DNA of 64,000 nucleotides from Quillaja saponaria (Eukaryota > Streptophyta > Magnoliopsida > Fabales > Quillajaceae): positions 24,029,652-24,093,651 of the forward strand of contig CM055613.1 of assembly GCA_029379385.1 (NCBI GenBank). The letters run 5' to 3'. This document shows, piece after piece, positions 56,617-64,000 of this stretch. Both the position numbers and the translations under genes were made by a program. The notes beneath the pieces are model-generated. The model made no database searches. It had not been told where the DNA came from and saw only the letters and a list, made by a program, of their open reading frames with translations. Within the stretch, counting starts at the first letter, position 1. Every line of letters begins with the position of its first letter.

Positions 56617-57951
56617 TGATGCATATTGAAAGCATCAACTAAAATTCTTTACTTTAACCTAATTTTGTACTTAGGGTGAATAGAGGTTAATCCCACAAAA
56701 AATTGAGTTTAATCAATTTACATAAAATATAAACCCTAACTCGATCAACAATAATAATAATAAATAAATAAGGATTTTATCTTTTGAATTTTTAGAATTA
56801 AAATTAAAATTAAGATGAAAGTAAAATTAAATAAATACACAATCAATGCAGAAAAGCTTTCGATAAAATGAAATTTATCCACTGTGGAGATATGATATTG
56901 ATTATTGATAAAATTATTCAATTATCAATTCAAATATTCAGCCTAGAACATCACAAGCTCTAATATTCTGAATCTTTTCTTAGTTTATTGTTAATCAAAA
57001 CAAGCTTTTCAATTAATATCTTGCCATTAAAAAACCTTAAACAAGCTCTTAAGATTTAATTAAACTAACAAATTTAAGAATTAAAAAGATAGTTGAAGTT
57101 AAACAACAAACTCACAAGCTCATTTCATGTAACTTAGTCTATGTTCTTCATAGCAATTGCAAACTACCATTCGTTACTTATGTTAGAATTATTAAGCAAG
57201 TACATATTTGATTCTCCTAAACTATTAATAGATCATACAATTCAATTGACTATTTGCTCACGCCAATCAATAAAACATATAATCATGAATAACATAAGAT
57301 ACTTGAATTAAATAAACAAATTAAGATGATGAACTAGTCAGATCTCACAACGTAATTTCACAGTTGCAATCCTCCTTTCTATAAGAAAAGAAAATTTAGT
57401 AGCTTATAATGAAGATGAAAATGAGAAAGGAAAAAAAAAAAAAAACCTAGAACACGCTTAATGAGTCTTGAAAATTTTGTCTATAATTCTCCTAAGCTAA
57501 GAGTATTTATAAACTAATTAGAAGAGAAAAAATAGCTTATGCAATCCTAATTTGACTTGAAATCTTTCTTGGATTAAGATCTGGTACCTGAGTTCCTTCT
57601 TGGATTAGGATTCCTAATTTAACTTGAAAATATGTCCAAATACAATATCCTTTTATGTAGTGGTTGGAGAAGTCCGTGCAGCATTAGGATTAATTTGACA
57701 CATATTTGCATGATAAATAGAATTTTACACGAGCTTTCATGACTCACACAACCATGGGCCGTGTACCAATCTGGCCCATCTTCTTCTGGTGCTCTTTTGA
57801 ATTCCTCTCTTGTTCTTTTTATGCTAATTATGTCCTATTTATCCAAAAAAAAAATTCCTTCACTTCAACTCCACACCAAAAATCATAAAATAAACATTTA
57901 TAAGTTCAGTAGCACAAAATCAATGAAATAGCACATTTTAAAAACATATCA
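56617..57951 (-). repeat. Family X 5' LTR
   Basis: TG at 56617 and CA at 57951, 1335 bases. It is next to the primer site. It aligns with 7955-9277 plus 16286-16363 (same orientation) and with 3517-7954 (opposite). Confidence 0.85.
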
Positions 57952-58522
57952 AATTACAATACAAGTACATACCTAATAAGTCTTTTTGTAGAAACTGGCT
58001 ATTCAGCTATAATCATTGTTGCATGATAATCTTCTTAAAAAGGTTACAGCACACCGCCATGCGAAGGTAACATCCCCACGCCAGATACACCCGTAGTACA
58101 ATCAAAGTTGTGCTAGGTAACACTCCCATGTTGGGATACACCCGCAGTCTAAAACATGTTGTGCAAGTTAACATTCTCACATTATGATACACCCGTTGTA
58201 TAATTAAACTCGTGCTAGATAACATCCCCACACCGAGATACAACAAAAAAAATTTATACTCGTATACAAATAAGAATCAATCACCAATATGTATAAAAAT
58301 AAAGAGCCAAATTAAATGCCTGGGTAGCATACATAGCCATTGACATAAATAAAAGAGTCGGATCAAGTGCCTAGACAACATACATAGTCATTGAAATAAG
58401 AGCTGAATCAAGAACCTAGACTTCATAAGCAGCTAACTGAAGACCCTCGTGACAAGGGAAAATGTCTCGGCAAAATTTGCAACAATCACATACTATTACA
58501 TCATAAAATAAAATGTAACAGA
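57952..58522 (-). repeat. Tandem-repeat region, units of ~50 bp
   Basis: 58068-58245 holds three and a half ~50-base units starting TAACATCCCCAC at 58068, 58118, 58169 and 58220, each with GATACACCCGTNGT in the middle. A second, looser repeat at 58315-58440 repeats GTGCCTAGACAACATACATAG-type words. It probably lies between an ORF end and a lost LTR of a minus-strand element. Confidence 0.75.
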
Positions 58523-58528
58523 CCTTAT

Positions 58529-59000
58529 TTACCAATATCCACTGAAGTCTAAGTCCTTGTGGTTAGATTTGATTATGTTCCATATATGAATTGACCTCCT
58601 CACAAACTCCTTGGCATATTCCTACTCGACAGTGGATTTGAACTCATTAGATCCTTTGAAGTCCTCTACAATAATGTCCTTATCCCTTAAGGCTCTACTT
58701 AGGACCTCATCGGACTTAAACATCTTCCTTTTCTCTATGGTAAATTTCCTTTTAGAATCCTCAGCTAAGGCCAGACACTTCTCTCAGCTTCTTTAACCTC
58801 TTCACACTTCACTTCCAAATGAATCCTCTGCTCCTGCTCTGGCCCCCAACCTTAGAGCTATCACATTCTTTTTCACCTTTAAACTCAAGCGTCAACCTCA
58901 GCATAAATGATCTTCAGATTGGCCTCTGACTCGTTATACCATGCCACCACACCCACATAATTAGTATACAGAGAGATGGTGTATTGAGAAGCTTCTAAAA
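58529..59000 (-). pseudogene. Transposon-associated coiled-coil ORF, C-terminal part
   Basis: On the minus strand the sequence reads ESEANLKIIYAEVDA near 58895-58945, then DEVLSRALRDKDIIVEDFKG, SNEFKSTVE, a stop, and EYAKEFVRRSIHIWNIIKSN, HKDLDFSGYW, ending with a stop at 58529. The tail pattern (S-EF, then Y-FV-R, then DLDFS) is the one I associate with a coiled-coil protein carried by some plant LTR elements. The role is unknown. One in-frame stop and upstream frameshifts make it a pseudogene. Confidence 0.55.
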
Positions 59001-60005
59001 ATAATCAACAAAAATGAGAGGCTGCAAAACACAATAAAATGAAGGGGCACTTTCCTACCTACAATTAGAGTCTCAAGCTAGTGATAAGCCTAGATTCTAA
59101 AGGAAATTAATCATAAAGGGCTAGATCCATAGGCATGGATACATCTGACCCAGAAAATATTTTTCTTTCAAGGACTTGAGTCATACAAGTGACAAAATGC
59201 TTATTGTCTCTGTAATCCCTATAGACCCCTCACGTACGCTTACTAAGGCTTTCTCAGAGTTTAACCCCCCGACTTTGGTATATATGCTCTTCTACCAAAT
59301 GTCGCAACTAAATCTTATGCTCTTGGTCCCTAGCCCTCTCTTGATCTAAGTCAATTTTGACTTATCCCAACCTACTTTTAACGAGGCACTCAATTTTCAC
59401 AAGCTTCTAGATGATGGAAACACAAATACAACACCTACAATCATTAATGGGGTGAACTTGCATCTAAAAATATCACTAGGTGTACGCATTATGGAAAAAC
59501 ATAAAGCTTGTTATAGGATAGAAATGCACCTTTTTTGGCTATTGTTTGAAAAGCAGTGAAGTGAAGGCATGATTTTAGACCACTAACTTGGTTATCTCTT
59601 TTCAAAACATTAAATATTAAAGACAAAAGTTCTGGAATATTAGAATCAGTAAAGTTTGGAATGATTTTCCAAATAGATTCATGGCAATTTATAAGCTCAA
59701 AAACATCTGCTTTTGCACCTCAAGTATCAAACCTTCAAAATCATCTGTTTCTCTCCCGTAATGCAAATCTAGATTTTTTTCGAAACATGTACTGACATGT
59801 ACTTACACTTTTTCTAATTGTAAATCAAAATAAACTCGTGCCATGTGCCTCCAGTAGTACCTAGGCTATATGCCACATACGTCTGGAAAAAAAAAAGGGC
59901 AAAAAATATTCTCCCCCATTCACGTTTGAATATTTTTTCTGCACAAGATAATGATTAGTCTGTTTCATTTTTTATTCTCACTGACTTGTTTTTTTAGGGC
60001 ATTAA
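59001..60005. other. Decayed transposon sequence, no recognised gene
   Basis: Contains fragments that may continue the coiled-coil ORF upstream on the minus strand (about 59050-59420), but stops are too frequent to be sure. 59420-60005 is A+T-rich without features. Confidence 0.4.
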
Positions 60006-60318
60006 TGATATAATATAATTCGTCTAACCAATCTAGTTATGACAGTTGGTAGTTAATGACACACTATGATTGAGAGTACTGAATTTTGGATTACTAAAGT
60101 CAACGACATGTGTCACCCTCCTATTGGGCTTCACTATCTATATAAGGAAGCAAAACTTTCCTAAATAGGTACAATCATTAAACGTATATTATTTTAATAG
60201 ATCATATTTTCTCTTTACAGCCCTCTGACTTTAGTAGTATCCTTGAAGTTTGAACCGTGAAGGGGACACTTGGACCAATCCACACTCAGTATGTGGGGCG
60301 AACAAATTCATTCTAACA
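60006..60318 (+). repeat. LTR of the G1 family, probably solo
   Basis: TGATATAATATAATTCG to TTCTAACA, with the shared block CTATCTATATAAGGAAGC near 60135 and CTCTTTACAG near 60210. It lacks about 50 bases relative to 1554-1920. No primer site follows and no polypurine tract precedes it. The flanks (ATTAA, AGTGC) do not match each other. Confidence 0.7.
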
Positions 60319-61729
60319 AGTGCAAATAACAACTTTAGAGGTACAATCAAATCGTAGAAGAATCAACAATGTTACATGCACATAAATTCTCATATTTATA
60401 TTTATACTTTTATATTATATATAAAAGAATGAATGTATTGAAAAATTTTAAATATTTTAAAATATCCTTTGACATTTTAACATTAAAAATTATTCTTTTT
60501 TTTTTTTCTTTTTTTGATTATTGTTTATATATACTCAATTATTTTCTAACAATATTACAACTGCTTTGTTTCTTGTTTTATGTCAATAAGTTTCTTTTCA
60601 TCTATTTTTTTCCTTCTTTTTTTTTATTTTTTTAAAGAAAAGATCAATAAATTATGATAATAATGGATTTATTTATTTTTGGTTCAATAAGCTCTTAATA
60701 ATTTTAAGATTGATTCTCTATTTATTATACTATGCTATTTATTTGTTTTAGTATATATTTCATCATAGATAGTCATTATTATACCATGCTATTTATATGT
60801 TTTAGTACATATTTATGTGTTAGTACACAATTCAATGTAGGTCGTCAAATCATTTGATTTTATATGTTTTAATCACCTTTAAAATGTCACTTCATTGTTT
60901 ATTTGTGTGTTACTATGCATTTTAGTGTTAGTGATTATCTATCTACTTATCTTAATGACATAATTTTTTGATTTCTCAAGATACCTATAATAAAATTTTA
61001 ATTTTTATTCTTATTCATTTTTAATTAAACTTTCAATTCTTTAATTTTACATAAATAATTTTTCAATAGCAAGATGATTATTTCCCTAGTTATTTTTTGT
61101 CTTAAGGATTGTAATTTTTTCTATTTATATTAATAAATTTGTAATAGTAATGAACTATAACAATAATTAAAATGTTTATATTTATATCTATAATTTAATT
61201 TCATATTAAACTCCACATCTCATTTTATTTTTTATTTTATGATAAGTTTGTGATTTTTTTTTCTATATAATATTTTAATAATAACAAATTCTAACAATAA
61301 TTAAATTATTTATATTTAACAAGTTATATAATTTTACACGATACTAAAATCTTCATCTCACCTTATTTTATCATATAAAAAAATTTAGCATTTGTTGTTG
61401 ATTCCTATAGTATATGATTAAACTTTCTTAATATATTAATTATTTGTTCAATGATAATTACAAACTATGCCAATTCGTTATTCATTTATACACAGCACCT
61501 GACATAAAAATGTTAAATTATTGTAAAGTAGTTGATAAATACGTGACAAGAAAGATCAATGTGTTATAAACTTATAGCTTAATTACACTTATAGTCCTTA
61601 TAGTTTTTCTCATAATTCACTTTAGTCCATCTAGTTTAAAAAGTTAAAATATCATCATTATACTTGCGAAATCATACAATTTGATCCCCGCCTTCATGTA
61701 CCGTCTATTTCATTTAGATGAAAACTTAC
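60319..61729. other. Very A+T-rich spacer
   Basis: No gene. The 88-codon frame at 60369-60635 is almost entirely F, Y, L, I and K and reflects base composition. Two near-copies of CACTTTAGTCC-type words occur near 61590-61635. Confidence 0.55.
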
Positions 61730-61936
61730 TGATAACTCTATAAAATAGAGTTATTTCACTATGCTTTTAATTCATATTTTATGCTAAATCCTAGTATTTT
61801 GAAGTTAGAATATTAGTCAAATATAATGTTTTAGTTTTAGATTGTTTATGAGTTTTGTAGAGTTTTTACCTTAATTAAGAGTAGTTTTACGAATTTTGGT
61901 ATTTAATTTGTTTTAGGTGTCTTTGCAATGTCCTAG
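61730..61936 (+). repeat. Fragment of a family Y-like LTR
   Basis: TGATAACTCTATAAAATAGA followed by GTTATTTCACTATGC resembles the start of family Y LTRs read on their coding strand (TGATAAG, then ATAGAGTTATTT). Only about 200 bases remain before integrase sequence begins, indicating a deletion. Confidence 0.6.
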
Positions 61937-62417
61937 TTGAGGTGAAAGAAGGACTGGTCCAAGAGATTGGATGATGTATTACGGGCATACCGTACAGCAT
62001 ACAAGATCCCTTCTAGGCATGTCTCCCTTTTGGTTGGTTTTTGGCAAGCCTTGCCACTTACCGGTTAAGTTGGAACATAGTGCCTATTAGACAATAAAAA
62101 AGCTAAACTTTGATTACCCAACCCCTGGCAAAAAGAGACTCATTCAATTGAACGAGATGGATGAGTTTAGGCTCAATGCTTATAAGAATGCTAAACTCTA
62201 CAAGGAGAAGACAAAGAGGCTGCACGATCAAAAGATTGTTGAGCACCACTTTGAGCTAGGTCAACAAGTCCTTCTCTGCAATTCCCTATTGAAGCTTTTC
62301 CCTGGAAAGCTCAAGTCAAGATGGTCTAGTCCATTCACCGTCACCAAATTATTTCCATACGGTGCTGTGAAGTTGATAGCCACTAATCCACATAGAACAT
62401 TTAAAGTGAATGGCTAA
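61937..62417 (+). pseudogene. Gypsy integrase, C-terminal part (element E3)
   Basis: Reads KKDWSKRLDDVLRAYRTAYK from about 61946, a broken stretch covering the end of the catalytic core, then from 62148 an open 89-codon segment: MDEFRLNAYKNAKLYKEKTK, LFPGKLKSRWSSPFTVTKLF, PYGAVKL and TFKVNG. The last blocks are the GPY/F-type chromatin-interaction end of integrase. A stop follows VNG. It is the least damaged gypsy coding piece in the window, though truncated at the 5' side. Confidence 0.85.
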
Positions 62418-63253
62418 CGATTGAAACGCTACTCGGGAATAAAGATTGATAATGATCATACCTCCATCATGCTAGGCGAAGCCACATGAGCAACACTAAG
62501 TCAAGTCCAGCACTTAAAACCAAATGCTTCTTGGGAGGCAACCCAAGTTTCTAAACTCTTTTCTTTATTTTACTTTTTAGTTTATTAATTTTTACTTTAC
62601 ATTCAGCCTTCATGTCATCTCTCTTAGGAAAACAAGGACTAAGAAACCACAGAAATAGGCACAAACGCCACGGCACCTAATTCCATCACACTGTCGCTCC
62701 CAATGTCCATGAATTTTCAAAAATAACACTAGAGCACACCGCCGCGACTCTAATCCATGTATGCCATGGCGCCTAAATTTCAATGAAAAATAGCCATTTT
62801 AAATAGAAAGCACCATGCCACGACCCCCACTCCTTTACGCCACGGCGTCACCCAACCTAGAAATAAAAAGTTCAGACAGATTACCTTGAGCCATGGCATC
62901 TTGTTTTCAGAAAAAAATGGGTTTCAAACAGAGATCATTAAGTTGCGGTGCCTTATCACCCACGTCACAATGTCAACTCCCGTGCTTTTAAAATTTCAAA
63001 TTCTAGGGCATAGCATCGTGGCACCTAATTCGTCAAGTCATAGCGCTGTCGGATATTCAGTTTTTGAAAAGAAATTTCAAAAGCCATAACTACCTAAACT
63101 CACACCCTAACACCTACTCTCGAGAAATTAGAGGTTTTAGGCTCAATATCTCTAACCCAAACCCCATTCTAGCAAATTCTACCACTTTGAAACAAAACCC
63201 TTTACACACATCACAGTTTACACATAAATTCTACATAGCTTCAACACAAGATA
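62418..63253 (+). other. E3 post-integrase non-coding region
   Basis: Carries GGGAGGCAACCCAAG near 62535 (the same conserved end seen in the other gypsy elements) and then a stretch with repeated CGCCACGGC / CCATGGCGCC / CCACGGCGTCAC words at 62665-62850. No coding frame is convincing; the two ORF-like frames at 62886-63270 look fortuitous. Confidence 0.55.
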
Positions 63254-63790
63254 ATGGGACCAAAAACTAAGGCCACCAAGAATGCTTGATCTGCTAGACC
63301 AAGCTTTAACAGGAATCAGTTTATTTTCGCTGCAGTAGAGAAAAGGTTCCATGACAGTTTGGTAACTAAGAAAATTGTGGCTCAACGAGGTCTACATCTC
63401 AACCTTAACTATTTCTGGAACATAGCCCGTCAAATAGATGAACGAAATTAGGTTAAATTATCTGCACCGCCCTTAGTTAGAATAATTACATTGGCTAGAG
63501 AGTTCTACGCCATCCTTGTGGAGCACAATAATATTAAAGTTATGGTTCGGGGCAAGATGGTGTCATTCACTAGTGTGGCTATTAATGCCTACTACGGCAT
63601 TCCGAATATTCCTGAGACTGACTGAATATGTGGTTTATGCTAGTAGCATAGTGGATTATGATGCTATCATCAATCCTTTGTACTACTAAGGCTCAACTTG
63701 GAAGCTGACTAATGGTGAGCACTTCAAGGCCAGTCAGTTAATGCCCATTGCAAGGGTTTGGTATTATTTAATGCTCAATTTTGTTGCATA
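63254..63790 (+). pseudogene. Plant-transposon accessory ORF downstream of integrase
   Basis: ATG at 63254 (MGPKTKATKNA, then a TGA). The frame resumes at once: SFNRNQFIFAAVEKRFHDSL, VTKKIVAQRGLHLNLNYFWN, IARQIDERN, stop, VKLSAPPLVRIITLAREFYA, VRGKMVSFTSVAINAYYGIP. After a one-base shift near 63621 comes EYVVYASSIVDYDAIINPLY, then WKLTNGEHFKASQLMPIARV. This is the protein annotated in plants as 'putative plant transposon protein', often found after pol in Athila/Tat-type elements. Its function is not established. Three stops and one frameshift disable it. Confidence 0.75.
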
Positions 63791-63842
63791 TTTAATGTAC
63801 TCAAAATTGAGCCTTAGTAGTACAAAGGATTGATGACAGCAT
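63661..63842. repeat. 36-base inverted repeat with 110-base loop
   Basis: The arms at 63661-63696 and 63807-63842 are reverse complements with 35 of 36 matches (AATCCTTTGTACTACTAAGG within). The left arm codes for the DAIINPLYY part of the accessory ORF; the right arm is an inverted copy that ends the protein similarity. Confidence 0.9.
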
Positions 63843-64000
63843 GAGGTACCACATTAGGCTTAAGACACACACACATGAGGTTGGCCGAACATCATAAATT
63901 TAAAGTTATACTTGTGTTTTGTATTAAGTCAAGTCTTTGTCATAAAATTTAATAATTTTTAAAGTAATAATCAGTTCATCATTGATAGGTTAATTGTGAT
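63843..64000. other. Right edge, no feature
   Basis: A+T-rich sequence with a short ACACACACACA run near 63871. Nothing further recognised. Confidence 0.5.

Noticed and set aside
1554..60318. Idea that the LTRs at 1554-1920 and 60006-60318 are the two ends of one element enclosing the whole nest
   Set aside because: Target-site flanks (TTTAG; AGTGC) do not match, there is no polypurine tract before 60006, and the LTRs are too diverged to decide. I treat the right one as solo.
60369..60635. 88-codon plus-strand frame resembling a membrane peptide
   Set aside because: Composition is F/Y/L/I/K from A+T-rich sequence; no start context or family similarity.
1..64000. CRISPR arrays, bacterial operons, tRNA or rRNA genes
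   Set aside because: No spaced identical repeats of CRISPR type, no ribosome-binding-site-led operons, and no cloverleaf or rRNA sequence recognised. The tRNA-like words are primer-binding sites and a SINE B box.

Overview
The window is nuclear DNA of a flowering plant, most likely a eudicot. The evidence is its very high A+T content, plant Ty3/gypsy, Ty1/copia, RTE, CACTA and PIF/Harbinger elements, an Au-type SINE, and host exons of plant type (TOM20, CIPK, CHY-RING, UGT74). I cannot name the species. Only one host gene is in its own locus: exon 1 of a TOM20 mitochondrial import receptor on the minus strand at 313-411. The rest of that gene runs off the left edge. Almost everything right of about 1550 is a nest of transposons, nearly all disabled by stops, frameshifts and deletions.

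Layout. 1-1553: TOM20 exon 1, its partial intron with an alternating CA/CG/TA tract, and an A+T-rich upstream region with a ten-copy ~35-bp minisatellite. 1554-3400: a plus-strand gypsy LTR, primer site and decayed gag. 3517-7954: an LTR of 'family X' (plus orientation) split by an RTE-type LINE (3966-7146). 7955-57951: a second family X element on the minus strand, with its 3' LTR at 7955-9277 plus 16286-16363, integrase at 17630-19126, an RNase H remnant at 37819-38092, and gag start, primer site and 5' LTR at 56457-57951. It is broken up by later insertions. These are a family Y gypsy element (9278-16285, gag-protease only), a CACTA element (19127-37818), a family W gypsy element (38093-46678), a PIF/Harbinger element (about 46680-49667) and another family Y-type gypsy (about 49690-56456). 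The last has its LTR split by a small non-coding LTR element, Z (52115-55672). 57952-64000: repeats, a decayed coiled-coil ORF, a solo LTR, a very A+T-rich spacer, and a plus-strand gypsy integrase end followed by a plant-transposon accessory ORF.

The most interesting part is inside the CACTA region. A second CACTA element (19363-24707), with its own ends and subterminal repeats, carries pieces of at least three unrelated host genes. These are a CBL-interacting protein kinase C-terminus (minus), a CHY-type zinc-finger/RING E3 ligase in at least five pieces with splice sites still visible (minus), and a UGT74-type glycosyltransferase exon (plus). Introns are kept, so the capture was at DNA level: a Pack-CACTA. 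An unrecognised 86-residue frame in the same element may be a fourth capture.

The genes do not work together as a pathway. Their relationship is one of successive insertion. The older shells (family X and the outer CACTA) can be recognised because their coding frames or ends resume on the far side of the younger elements.
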